From Chytriomyces cf. hyalinus JEL632 (Eukaryota > Chytridiomycota > Chytridiomycetes > Chytridiales > Chytriomycetaceae), in the NCBI GenBank assembly GCA_025435555.1, contig JAIWWG010000015.1, positions 248,001 to 312,000 on the forward strand: a DNA stretch of 64,000 nt, written 5' to 3'. The notes under the pieces are model-generated. The model saw nothing but the letters and a program-made list of their open reading frames with translations, did no database searches and had not been told where the DNA came from. This document shows positions 1-12,300 of the stretch, in pieces. Position 1 is the first letter of the stretch. Each line of letters begins with the position of its first letter. The translations under genes and the position numbers were made by a program.

Positions 1-1085
1 AGGTGTGGAAATGTAGAATGCATGCGTTTCGAGAGTGTCACGGATAATATTCAAACAAGTTTGAGCGGTGGTGACGTTAGGTAGCCGACTTTGAGCGCTC
101 ATGTTGACGAGGTTGGCAAATGCAAGGCGCCGGAGTTCAAGGCAGAGAGTCGGCGCCTCATAAAACAAAATCTCTTCCGTGTCCGGATCATTCAGTGAAG
201 AGTACGACGGGGTTGACGTTTCAGTGAGCGTTGGGCAGTCTATCCTGAATACGTCTGCATCATTCTCTCCTTCATCTTCGTCTTGCGAAACGCATTCAAG
301 TGGTGACACCGCAAATATGCCGAATAAAACATCCGGAAAATCAATGTGCGTCGCTAAGAATTTTTGATTTGGTTCGAGGGTCACAGTCAGGTTCCGAAAG
401 ACGCTCAATAAAGCAATTAGCCGTTCCATCAGCCCTTTTCTGGCATCAGGCCGTGAGCTTTTGAGCCCAGTCGCTTTGCCGACAGAGAGGCTGGATGACT
501 TCGCTTCCAGATGCATGAGAGTTTTGAGGGGTATAATATCGCTCTCTTTTGCGGAGGGGAAGAGTTTTGCTTTTGGCAGGAGAGATTGAAGCTCCAAATG
601 CGTTTTTTTGAAAAGTCCGACCAAGGCATGACCGAGAGGAGGAAAGTCTGGCAGCTTGAGCACGACTTCCCGATCATGCGACAAAATGGTGAGAATATTG
701 ATGGCACTTGTGACATCAATCGGGGTATCGGATTGGAGAGACATGGAGACATTGTACAAATCAACGGCCCCTGAGATTACATGAAAAATGATTGAATATC
801 GGAAATGAGAGCTAGTCAGTATTCATTCACTCACCCAGTTGGGATTTGATCATCTTTTTAGGTTTGGGAGCCAAAGCCACAACTTTATCCACGTCCAGTC
901 CTCCATAGTGTTTTCCTCTGCTTGCAGTCAAAGACTGAGTTTGATACTGTAGCTGAATTTGTTGTTGCACCTGCGATAACTGTTGCTGCTCTGCCAGTGC
1001 CCAGGAATGGATCGCCATTTTTTGAGAATGTGTTCCAAAGCCATGATGGGACTGTTTGGATTCGATGTCACTTTGCAGCGTTTGC

Positions 1086-1124
<39 letters not shown>

Positions 1125-2765
1125 TGTTGCTGCAATTGTTGTTGTTGTTGCAACTGCGCTTGCACTTGCGCCTGCACTTGAGCCTGCACTTGCGCTTGCA
1201 CTTGCTGTTGCTGCTGCTGCTGTTGCTGCTGCTGTTGAAGTTGCTGTTGCTGCTGCATCAAGTGAAGCTGCTGCTGTTGCTGCTGCTGGAATGACCCCTT
1301 CGCTTGCGGCAATTGTTGCTGCAAACCAGCAGTAGCAGTAAACGTTTTCATTGGAGTGGCAGTGGGGACAGGTACACGCGCTGCAGCGGCCGCCTGCAGC
1401 ATATTAGCAGCTGCAGCTGCGCCGGTCTTTGCCATGGCCATGGGCACGCCAGGAGTGGCTGCAGGTGGTTTCGGCACAGCAGCAGTCACGGCAGCCGTTT
1501 GAGCTGATGTTGATGCAGTTAAGGCGGGCGCAGCGGCCACCTGCGGAGTGCTCCAAGGGGCAGGTGGTTTAACGGAAGTGTCTATTTCAGGCTCTGGCCC
1601 TAATGACAGGGACGCATGGAAAGCGCTGATCAGCAAACAGAAACGACGACCATAGAAAAAAAAATTACCCAATATTCCTGGTGGTATGAACCGAGGATTG
1701 GCGCCTTTATAATCTTGAGCATGAGGATATAATTCTTTTTCCAGGACCAGAAGATTCTGTTGGTAGTATTTTCGCAACGCTGTAGGAGCTGAAACAGGTT
1801 GCAATATTTGCATTCGGTCGGTGATCTCTTTCCATTTTCTTTCCACCTGGGCCTATCAAACAAACAGATGGAAAGATAAAACCAGGAGTAAAAGCATCAA
1901 AGAAGTGGAGTGCATTAGTCAAAGACGTGGCAGAACCAAACGACTGAAAACAACGTGAAAACGCTCTTACAAGCTCAAATCCCCCGTAGTCCAATACAAT
2001 GTAAAACAAGCTGTAGTAATCAATAGGCTTTGAATTGACGCGCTGCCCTAGATTCACTGGTTTCGTGGCTAAACCATCCAACTTTTTCTCAAGCTCAATT
2101 TTTGAAAGAATGTTGACAACTGGTTTCGGGGCCAAGGCTGACGGAACCGGAGGTGTTGAAGCAGATGGAGTGCTCGCTCCCATCGCACCCAAACCCAGGC
2201 CTGCACCAACGCCAAGACCTCGAGGTTGAACCGCTGTCGCAATAACACCTGCAGCAGTTTGTTGTCCCATTCTCATCATTTGTTGATACGGCAGCTGAGC
2301 CATGGCGGCAGCGGCGGCGTTTGGTGGAGCTCCACTGTTACCCAAAAGTGGGTTTCCAGCAGTTGCAGGACCAGCACTCGCAGGAAGGGCAGGCATGCCA
2401 GGTACATTTATCCCAGCTTTGCCCATCGCTGCAAAACAGTTTGTCAACAGGTTCTGAATTTGCGACCGTTTTTCTGTTGTTTTCGCAATAGCTTCTTTGA
2501 TCATGTTTTCGTTCAGGCTCGGGTTTGGGCTGGCCGAGTTGGAGATGAAGACTTGATTAAGATGCGCCAACTCGTTTTGAGTACTCATGAACGCTGTTCG
2601 AAGCTTACTGAACGCTTCTACCAATTGGGCAGGATCTGGTTGCGACTGAGGTTGCGCTGGTTGACTCTGCTGCAGCTGTTGCGATGGCTGTGCATTTGAA
2701 CTTTGCGGCAAAGAACTTTGATTTCGCTGGTGAAATGATTGTTGGGACGGAGCCTGCTGAGTTTG

Positions 2766-2858
<93 letters not shown>

Positions 2859-3434
2859 GTGCTGTTGCATGCTGGACTGGGTTTTCTGATTTTGCATATT
2901 CTGCAGATTTGATTGATTCATTTGCTGTTGCTGCTGGAACTGTTGCTGTATTTGTTGTTGAATCTGCAATTGATGCGCTTGTTGCTGTAATTGAGACTGA
3001 CTTTGCTGGTTTTGCTGTTGGCCTTGTTGACCCTGCTGTTGGGGAAACTGCTGTTGTTGTTGCTGCTGCTGCTGCTGCTGCAAAGCGCCGGTACCATTTC
3101 GTCCCGCCGCACCAACTCCTGGGTTCAAATTTGCATTATTCAACGATGATGACGAAGATGCGGCCGATAACCCTTGCTGATTCAATAGGAGTTGCTGCGA
3201 CTTATTTAAATTCATGGGGCTATGTTCCCGCAGTGATGGAGGCGCGAGTTGCTGCTGATTTCTCCAAGCGATAGAAGGCTGTGCAACAGGGTTTGATGAG
3301 TTGAAGGACGATGCAGAACTGCTGATCGCGTTGCCATCTGGTTTTGGATTCAGAGAATCGAATGTCAGGTATTGATCCATGTCATTGTTGCTGCTTTTTG
3401 CATTATCTATTTGTTGTTGCTGTTGCTGTTGTAA

Positions 3435-3495
<61 letters not shown>

Positions 3496-4585
3496 GGATG
3501 TTGTGGTGCGGATGGATTCGTAGTAGATGGGGGTGTCGTTTGCGCACTGCTTGGTCCAGTGCCAGCTCCGGATTTCGGCCTTTTATCTGTTGAGATGGAG
3601 TTGCTGTCGGTTGCGAGTTTTCGTTTCTTATCTGCAGCCGCGTTGGCAGATTGAACATCCGCATTATTCGAAGCTTGCTGTTATCATAAGCGCACCAATT
3701 AATGGACAGTATTGCAGTGCAAAGCAATGGGAAGAAGTTGTGGGATGGAAAATGGAAAGAGAGTTGCAAAAGACATACATTTTTAGAGTCCGAATCGAAA
3801 AGCCAGTCGAACCTGGGATCAATGCCTGTGGTGTTACTCACAGATGGATTCGCAGTAGCCAGCGAGGGCAGCTGTTTGTTCTGATTTTTTGGAGTTGCCG
3901 TCTTTGGTTGGGACAAAAAGGCCTGCTGCAAGAGCGCCGCGGCAAGAGGTGATTGGGCAGTGTTCAGCATATTCATATTAGGCATGGCGGTGTTGTTCGC
4001 GGGTAAATGAGAGTTCAGAATAGCGCTGACACCGCCGTTTAGACCCGCGTGGTTGAGTTTGAGCAGATCTGTTGGGCGTGCGCCGTTGCTGGCGTTTAAC
4101 GAGAGAGGATTTCCGAGCAGCGGATTCGTGCTTGCGTTGTGAGCGTTGATTTGTTGGTTGGCGTTGTTCGATGGGGAGTTGGTCTGGAGGGTATTCTGAG
4201 GGGAGTTTGCGGTCATGAGGGCCATCTGAGCATGCGAGTGCAGACCAGACATGATAGGGGCCATTGCGTTGACGGGGTTCATTTGGCTGATTTGGTTCAT
4301 GTTCATGTTGAGACCGAGGTAATTCTGGTTCTGGGCAAACAAGTTCAAGTTGATGTTGGGCATGCCAAACGCGGACACGCCGCCAGCCGTTGCTGAGAGT
4401 GCCGAGGCGGCACCTGGGGTCGCTGCCGAACCGGGCATCATGGGCACGGACTGGAGGTGGGCAAACTGGGGGAGATGGGAACCAGCAGAGCCGCCGCCGC
4501 CACCACCACCGGGGCCTCCGTTCCCACCACCACCAAGACCGTTACCCACTTTGCCGAAATCATTGTCCGAACCTCTCCGCTCCAT
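1..4585 (-). CDS. SWI1: SWI1/ARID1-type SWI/SNF chromatin-remodelling subunit (3' end cut by window)
   Basis: Four exons are visible on the minus strand: 4585-3842, 3677-1971, 1846-835 and 770-1, continuing past the window edge. The protein starts MERRGSDNDFGK, followed by Gly/Asn/Gln-rich disorder with three long CAG-coded glutamine tracts. An ARID DNA-binding domain spans the second intron: PIDYYSLFYIVLDYGGFEL joins VERKWKEITDRM and is followed by ALRKYYQQNLL. After a second Q-rich block, the last exon carries a helical region (SAINILTILSHDREVVLKL) that resembles the C-terminal domain of SWI1/BAF250, which holds the SWI/SNF complex together. The combination of ARID and this C-terminal region identifies the family; the exact orthologue name is inferred. 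The start was chosen as the first ATG in the open frame, 376 bp from the divergent neighbour. Confidence 0.82.
1081..1260 (-). repeat. Glutamine-codon (CAG/CAA) repeat tract in the SWI1-like gene
   Basis: Nearly continuous CAG/CAA codons encode polyglutamine, interrupted by a V-Q-A-Q dipeptide-type block. The reverse strand gives spurious poly-Leu and poly-Ala open frames. Confidence 0.9.
2762..2868 (-). repeat. Second glutamine-codon tract in the SWI1-like gene
   Basis: A run of about 35 consecutive CAG/CAA codons on the minus strand, upstream of the ARID-encoding part. CAG and CAA are mixed towards one end, while the other end is almost pure CAG. Confidence 0.9.
3415..3492 (-). repeat. Third glutamine-codon tract, mostly pure CAG
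   Basis: About 20 uninterrupted CAG codons on the minus strand, then a His/Leu break and further Gln codons. Pure CAG runs like this tend to vary in length between strains. Confidence 0.9.
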
Positions 4586-4961
4586 TTTTTTCAAATGTCC
4601 GTCTCTCTTGTTTTTAGCGGGGAGTGTGGCGAGTCACGTGACTTTCCTTTTTTCGATATTGTTGAAAAGTCGACGAAAATCATTTTTGTTTTTCAGTTTC
4701 TGCGACTTCCTTTCTGCCATCCTTCGCACGCGACCTCTCGTCTGCGAGAAACAGCACCCAGCCAGCACGGCCTCCCTCCCAGAACGCGTCCCTTGCTCGT
4801 TAAAACTACCCGAGCCAAACGGTCAAATACCTTCAAAACAAGCCGCGTGGAAACCCTAATGACTCAACCACTCTTATCAACTTGCTAAACCAACAGTCAG
4901 AATCGGCAGCGCGCCGGTCTGCCTACACCCGCTCTTTTCTCCAGCTAGCTATACGGACTCC
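4586..4961. promoter_or_regulatory. Shared divergent promoter region, SWI1-like gene and 952-aa gene
   Basis: 376 bp separate the two start codons, which point away from each other. No further gene is visible. Both promoters must lie here, but I recognise no specific factor site. Confidence 0.4.
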
Positions 4962-7061
4962 ATGGACAACCCTTCCGCGCGCGATTTGAGGCAGGCGCAT
5001 TTTGCCAGAAATCACGGGAAGCTTAAGGGACAGCGCGCGAGGAAGGACATGTATCATCGTGGGAGTCTGCGTGCGCAGCGTGATGTAAAATGCAAAGTTC
5101 AGACTTTCTGTTTACGGACAAAAGAAAAAAGAAAGCCTCCAACAAAAATGCGAGTCACTCGAGGAAGAGCACGCGGGAAGAGCAGCACAAAAACGAAACA
5201 AACTCCCGGTCATAGCAAGGAGGATGAAGTGGAGGTTAACTCGGCAGTGCATTCGAAAGAGGATACTGACTCTGTGGCAAAGCCTGCGAGCACAAAGAGT
5301 TCAATCAGGACCAGGGCATCCAGCCAGAAGAGGGTTAAAGCAGCAGAAGAGGATAAGGCCGACAGTAAGCCAGAAGCAGAGCACGAAACAGATGCACAGA
5401 GCGATAGAGATATGCAGAGAGACGCGGTATGCATATGCGCAGATTCAAGTCCCTTGTTTTTAAAATCATCTCTGCAGGTGGTCAAACGTCTCGTCGGCAC
5501 CTTTGAAGAATGCACAAAGGAAACACCTGAAACTAGCGTGAGCCCACTTCGCAGCTCGTCACGTCGCAAGGACACCTCGACCAGTAAGACTGGGCTGCAT
5601 CGTGTTCTCGCCAGCCAGATAGATGCCCATGCACCCATGACGCCAGGAAGACGAGCTCTCGGTGCAACCAAGGGCCGGGTCAAGGCAATATCCTCTGTCA
5701 TTGAGAAAGCCATCCATGTCAGCGACATAGCCACAGCGGCCAAACCCAGTGCCGCTATCGCCATCGACCACCCCGCCGTCGACTCACCGTCCCTATCGCA
5801 TGCTGTTCGTGCGAAACGTGTGTCGGGTGCTCCCTCTCTGCTTGTCAAGAAACTTGCTGCTTTGGCTCCCGCTGCAGAGTCCAAAGCCACGCGTGTCAAA
5901 GACGCCGTCTGCGCGCTCGAGAGTCATTTTCGAATTGATGCAACTGGCACAACAAAGTCAAGTAATGTTGTGCAGAAGGAGGTGGTGGAACAAGCTGCAT
6001 CTCCAAAAGCAACACTTGGCTCGGCTAAAAAACGCGTTCAACCGCTTGTTGCCGCTGCAATCGCTGCCGTTCGAGGTCAAGGACCACCTCTGCATGACTA
6101 TGAAGTGTTTGATAATCCTAAGCCGATCCTGCCCAAAACTGCTGCCGTTGACACCCCTGTCACTGCTGCCGCTGACGAGCTGACCGTGGCGAAATCTTCT
6201 AAAGGGCCCATTACAAAGCGCCGATCTACCATCGCTAAGACCAATACATCAGCTGTCGTAAATATTGCGCAAGTTTCCTGGGATTTAGTGGATTCTCCTG
6301 CAATCGCATCCACTTCGTCAATTACACCATCATTCGACACACCATCCCGAGAAGGTCCTGCCATTAAGAGCACAACATGCATTCGGCCCAATTCTTCTAC
6401 CACCGCCTCATCTGTCACGCTTGAACTTGAACCCAGCGCTTCCTCACCTAAAAAACGCAGTGCAGTTGCAGCAACAACAAAAAACCTGGTATCGGTGAAG
6501 AAAGTAGAAGCAACTGATAAGGATCACGAGATAACTCACGAAGAAACCGCGCCGATCCCACCTATAACGCCACAGAACAGCAGCAGCAGCAGCGCCACAA
6601 CCTTTTGTCTCCCAATGGAAAGCCCTATCGATTTGCCACCCCCGACAAGTGCAGCCAAACTGCCTGCCACGTTCAACTTTAATTTCGTGAATGCAAACCC
6701 GGCAACGCGGTCTTTGATTCCACCAGCGCAATTAGCGCCATCCGCGCCATCATTTGCGAGCCCTTTAAGGAAATCGTTTGTCCCAGTCCATGTAGATGAC
6801 GATGTAAGCAGCGTTATTAGCAGTACTGCCAGTACTCCAGCAAGTGTCGGACCACCTCAGGTTCCAAAGTTGTTTAGCAACAGCACGAATATCCAAAAAT
6901 CTCCCTCAAAACGCGTTGTCTCGCAAGGGAACCCCCTCTTAGTGGTCGCTGCTCATGATCATGCAACCGAAAATCGTTTTGCTAAGACGCAAGAACGTAC
7001 GCACCCAAAGAAAGGAGTGCACGACTTGCCGGAACCACAAGCGCAATCTCAATCTCAATCT

Positions 7062-7093
<32 letters not shown>

Positions 7094-7820
7094 AGAAACT
7101 CAAACTCGGCCAGGAAGAACACACATAGCTCGACTAACTCTAGAACCAGCCACGGCCGCAACACCCAAAACCAAAAAAATGACAGTCTCCGTTCCTGTAG
7201 CTGCTGTAACCGCAGCTTCAGCAAACACGTTCGACGTTGCAAAAATTGGGCGCGAATTCACGGTAGACATGATGGTTCCAGCGAACCCCAATATCCGCTT
7301 CACAACTGCCGCGCAAACTCCACCCGCTGCAGAGCGTGTTACTGGGAAACGTTCTCGAGGAGGTTCATCCGCTGCTGGCCCAACTGCTGACAATGTATTT
7401 GAGGACTCTCCAGCGCGTATGATCGCCAGCCCTGCCGGGGGCAAAGGAGGCAGACGTTTTGCAGCAGGTGCCAGAAAGAGAGTTCGTGTCGCTGTTGAAG
7501 AAGATGAGTTGGAGGGTGGATGGTGTGATGTTGAGACGGATGAAGTTGCAGATTTTTCACTCTCGTCAAAAATGAGTGAGAGACATGTCCTTGTTCCGAA
7601 GCCTCGGGCTGATTCTGGTCCAACAAGCACTGGTGGTGTTGGACGCTCGAAGAATTACGTGGAAGTTGGAGATGGTGAGGACGACAACGAGGAAGATGAA
7701 GAGGTTGTCGAAAACTTGGGAGTGGAAGCACAAGGCGAGGAGCGCGTTGCGGGAGAATGGATATTTGATTTTGTGAAAGGGATTGGCAAGAGCTTTGGAC
7801 TTGTTTCTGGCCGAGATTAA
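4962..7820 (+). CDS. Uncharacterised 952-aa Ser/Thr/Ala-rich basic protein, probably nuclear
   Basis: One long open frame without a recognisable enzymatic domain. The N-terminus is strongly basic, the body is rich in Ala, Ser, Thr, Pro and Lys with several SP-K/R sites (ASSPKKRSAV, KSPSKRVV) that look like proline-directed kinase targets, and there is a short polyQ run near residue 700. An acidic block (VGDGEDDNEEDEEVVENLG) precedes the C-terminal EWIFDFVKGIGKSFGLV. Composition suggests an intrinsically disordered nuclear protein; that is inference. The true start may be the later ATG at 5149 (MRVTRGRARGK). The segment 5427-5477 has GT...CAG ends and could be a 51-nt intron that keeps the frame. 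I cannot assign a family. Confidence 0.6.
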
Positions 7821-8232
7821 TAGTTGACGTTTGATGCTCATTTGTTTTTGGGACTATTTGGGGGGGACACTGGATGAACATTCTTGCAATCCCTTCGTTC
7901 TTTTATCGAGTGTTTTTTTTTTTTTTTTTGGGAGTCAGTGAGTATAAGTTGATATTTATTCGACCACAAGGTTGGCAATGCGTCTCTGTTCGACCTTTGG
8001 AAAGCTCGAACCCCAGATTTTCAAAAGGTACTCCACGACCAATCGGTTGGAACGCTCTGTGCTACGATGGGCTCTGTTAAGAGATACATTTGTGTTAGAG
8101 GTGCAAAATAGAGGCGGTTTTAAGTCAAGATCACCTTCAACTGTGGACTGTTTTCGAACTGATGCTGCAAATGCGCGGAAGAGAGGTGGATGCGACCATT
8201 AACTTCAAGTATGAGACAAAGGAATGGCAGGA
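7821..8232. other. Intergenic region between two convergent genes
   Basis: 412 bp with no supported gene. It holds a 17-nt T run at 7913-7929 and presumably the 3' ends of the 952-aa gene (plus) and the FYVE gene (minus). Confidence 0.5.
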
Positions 8233-9087
8233 CTAACCGAACGCACGACCCGGCTTCTCCAATTCCCCAACTTCATCATCCTCTTCACTTTCCCCGTCGT
8301 GATCCGAATCATCACCTTGCCTGTTTTCACTCCCAAGCGGTTCTTGATTTAAATCCATCTGATCTCCAATTAAATCGCGCCCTCCATATCTCCCTGCCGT
8401 TGGAACAGAGCCAACAACAGGAAAGCTGTAATTTAGACCAGCCGATGCCAGTGCCGCCGAAACATTCGCATCCCCACCATCAACGTCACCACTGCTCACA
8501 CCATTCATGGCAGCAATCCTCTTTGCCTCATGTTCTCTCTCCCCTCGACGAATAAACTCTGAGTGACACTCCCCACAGATACGCGAAGTTACTCCGGCCG
8601 GATGAGGGTCTGCATTCTGGTCAAGTCGAATCATGTATTTGCTGCAAGGTCCGCAAAAGATACCGCCGCATGTTCTGCAGTGGTGGCGGCGTGTCAAAAG
8701 GCCAAAACGAGTGCGGCAGTTTTCGCAGTATTGCACAGCGTTGTCGGGCTACGGGGTGAGTTTGAGATGATAAGTTTATCATAGCGAAGCAGTGTCTGGG
8801 CGGACCTTCCAATGGGCCCGTGACGGTTCTCCTGTTACGAAGGCGAGATTGCTGGGCAATGATCCGGATGAAGAGAAGGATGACTGGTGTAGGTGGCGGT
8901 TGATGATGGGTCGGGTGGTCTGGTTACTAGCAGTGGAGGGCTGCAAGGATTGCGACGATGTTCTGTGGGCATGACATGTATATATACGAGGATCAGTTCT
9001 GCTCTCTATGCATCGGGATTTGCCATGTTGATTCACCTGCGCTGGCGTTGTTGATTCATTGTTGTTAAAAAACGAGTTCAAAGCCAC
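8233..9087 (-). CDS. FYVE zinc-finger protein (5' end unresolved)
   Basis: Exon 8748-8233 joins an upstream exon ending at 8806 to give HWKPDNAVQYCENC, which contains the WxxD motif of FYVE domains. RRHHCRTCG (the R+HHC+CG signature), FCGPC and ICGEC follow, so all eight zinc-binding cysteines are present. FYVE domains bind phosphatidylinositol 3-phosphate on endosomes and vacuole membranes. The C-terminal part is short and acidic (DDSDHDGESEEDDEVGELE). The intron 8749-8805 starts with the unusual donor GTCCGC, but the domain is only continuous if it is removed. The upstream exon is open to at least 9087 without an in-frame ATG, so another 5' exon probably exists. The FYVE call is firm; the length is not. 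Confidence 0.75.
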
Positions 9088-9373
9088 ACATGAACTGAAT
9101 TCTTTATTCCTGTCATATCCCCAAACGAAACAAAGTCAGAGTTCATTTCCTCATCCGTTGGAGCGGCTCCCATCTTCCACTTGAGAGCTTCAGACAAAAC
9201 TTTTGTAAATTCGACAGAAACGACTCCTTTCATTGTATTCCGGCGTGTTGCTATCGAGAGAAGCGTCGAGTAATAGCTTACGGACTCCTAGAGAACATGT
9301 CTTAAAGAAGCGTTAACCTGCATGATACAAAGCTGACCGGCATGCGGTTGAGATGGACTCCTGCGTGTATCGG

Positions 9374-12300
9374 TCAGGCATCGCGCGGACTGCGTATATC
9401 CAATCCTTTCATTGCATCGCTGGTGAAGATGATGTTTTTGCCGTTTGTTGCACGGAGTAACAACTGAAGGTTTGAAGTTCCGGATTTGCGAGCATTCGCG
9501 TCTTTAGACACTGCCCATAGCTCACCTCGAACACGATCCCACGTTGCATCGCCAAACTGACAGGCCCCTTCTTGATATGGAAGGGCATTTTTTCCCCCAT
9601 TTCGAGCGAGATAATGTCCACATCCGCGTTCGAGGATGTGTTTTGGAAAGCCCGTTCGGAACGAGGACTCACCGCCAGAATATCAAACTTTTGCAATTTC
9701 CTGTTGCCCACATCAATATGAAGGTTCAGATTCGAGTCATCAATAGCGATTGTGAGACGGTTCAAAAGTCGGAATATGTTCGACGGTTCGGCTTGAGAGA
9801 TTTCTGGGTCGGTCAGACAACCAAGGTAGATCCTGAGTTCCTTTGCGTCTATAAATGCTTCATAATTTACGCACTAAGCTGCTATGAATTATGATTTACC
9901 ATTGTGCAAATCTGTGGTTGCGGTATTTATTGCCCCCTCAGCAGAAAGTCATTTACAATATGATCTGGATGCCGAGTCAGCATGTCATCCAACTCCCTCA
10001 ACTTACGCAACCTCTCATCATTCAGAGCCTCAATGCCCCTCAAATTGAGCGAACCTGCCGAACCAGGCTTACCACTCCGCCTTCCGTGTCTTGCAAGTGC
10101 CGAATTTGACCGCGACGATTGAAGACTTGATCCGAGCGACTGCAAAGAGAACACGGCCGTCGCGTCCACATCGCGTATGGAGTTGTCAGGATAGAGCATC
10201 CTGGTGTCGCTTCGGAGCTTGTCCTGTCATTTTTGCAGTCAGCACATTCAGTTTTCGGACAAGTTATATCGAAGGAAACTGACGCTAAGAAACTCCAGCT
10301 TGTGCTTCTCAGTGCCAAAAAAGTCTTCCGCATTTTTTCTGAAGGAAAAAGTGAGTTTTTCCAGCAAACAAGTGCAAGACGGAGACTCACAAATATTTGA
10401 ATGTTTTGAAGTTGCTTTCTGTCTTTGGTTGGATGGACTCGTCCTGCCTATTCCATCGCGTTGCTGACTCCTCTGGTATTTGACCACCCCGGTTTTGAAA
10501 TCCGGTCGCCATTCTTGATTGGGAACGTTTCCCTTCTTCTCGCAGTGCCTTTATTTCTCGATCTTGTTGCGCCAGGATTTCTTTTTGCTGTTCTAAAACA
10601 GAAGGTATGTAAAACTTGGACTTGCTCAGACGCGTGTTTGTTTCTTCGTCGAGTTCATTTTGATGAGCAGCGAGGATCTCATCCAGGACGCTCTTTCCTT
10701 TATTCTCTGCAAGTTTTCAGGAATCGTATCAGAAAACTCATGATCGCTATTACTGCAGAACTGTGTACCTTTTTTGCGGCTTGCGACATGAAACGGTACT
10801 GAGAGATCCTTTTTGATTTTCATGTCCTCATTTTCAAGTTCCTGAATGTTGTTCGAAATGTCAAGACTTTATAATGTCGGCTGAATTAAAGTACAAACGC
10901 GTTGAATGCTGAGAAGCTGCTGCAACACAGCCGAAGTTTCAACTCTGGCCGTTGACTTTTCTCGCAGCCGTTGTTGCTGTTGCTGTTGCTGCTGCTTGAT
11001 CTGCTCCTCATGGCGGACATTTTCCCCATCAAACATGAGTTTAACATCGCGCGTCGTTTGTCCTCCGTCTGCAGTTTTGATCCCGCGTTTATGTTGCTGT
11101 GCAGGTAAAGGTGGAGAATCCGATCGAAAATTATTCGTTTGCGGGACGCTGTCAGGTCCAGCCTGATCTTGGTTGCTTTGCTTCTGTTTTCCCTTTGCTC
11201 GTAGAGTCGGAATAGGCGGAGATGTGGAACGAAATGGGATTGGATCGTGTTGCGGTTCGTTATTGTATTGCTGCTGATGACCGTCATTACGTCGCTGTTG
11301 TGTAGAATCCTGGCTATTGCGCTTTCCTTCTAATGCTCGTGATTGTTCATCTCGTCTGGCCTCGTCTTGTTTTGCCTTTGCGATTTTCTCGGCCAGCTTC
11401 TTTTCGTTTTCAGCTTGCATCTCGGACTTGGAAAATGAACACCATCAGTTTGCAAGTACTCACAATTCAGTTCATTATGTACCTCCTTTCTGCGCTGTTC
11501 TTCCAGTTCGCGGGCATATTTTTGGCGCAGCAGTTCCTGTTCTTTCACGACGCGATCTTGCTCCTTCAGCTCTTCTTCCTTCTTCAAGGCTTCTTCTTTA
11601 GCCTTTTTTGCCTCGCGTTCTTGCACTTGTTTTTTCAAGGCGTCCTGGAATCATCCGTAACAAAGGAGGTGAGGTTCCGGTTGACCACTGCAGTTGATGT
11701 GACTGGGCAAGAAAAAGAATTCAAAAACACATACCTGTATTTCAAGCTGTGCGCGGTGTTTTTGGGCCATTTCTGCCTTTTGCCAGTCGGGGATTTGATC
11801 CGCGCTTACATGTCCTCGCAAAAAACTCTTGGGCGCTGTGATTTGATCGTGTTAAATAAATCGACGCATCCTTTCGACCAATTTCACCTTCTTGTCCAGG
11901 GGCTTGGTATGGATTCTGAGGTGGAGCTCCCCTGTATATTCAAAAACTGAACAACCAGTGAACACAAAACTCGCTTCAAGAAAATTACATTTGATTTCCA
12001 TATCCTCCCAACACAGAGGCAGCCTGCGGTTGTGCTGCAGCATTCCCCAACATTCCATACGGTGTTCCAAACCCTTGCTGCAGATTTGCAAGGAATGCCA
12101 TGTTACTTTGCGGACTCATCAGATTAGGGTTCATTCCAAATGAAGGATTTTGATTTTGATTTTGATTGTTGGGATATTGAGTCTGGGGCATGTATGGATT
12201 GAAATTCCCCGATTGAGGCATGACGCTATTGGGCGATTCGTTTGGCTGCGTCAAGTGAACTAGATGTGAGGTTTTGAAAAGAAACGGAGTCCAAGAGACA

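Noticed and set aside
922-1335. Poly-Ala and poly-Leu open frames on the plus strand
   Set aside because: They are shadows of the CAG repeat on the minus strand in other frames of the SWI1-like gene.
1630-1700. Possible 44-nt intron with GT...CAG ends in the SWI1-like gene
   Set aside because: Removing it creates a stop at once; the unspliced frame continues through.
3379-3654. Polycysteine frame starting MSLLLLFALSICCCC
   Set aside because: It looks like a signal peptide plus Cys run but is the opposite strand of the polyQ tract.
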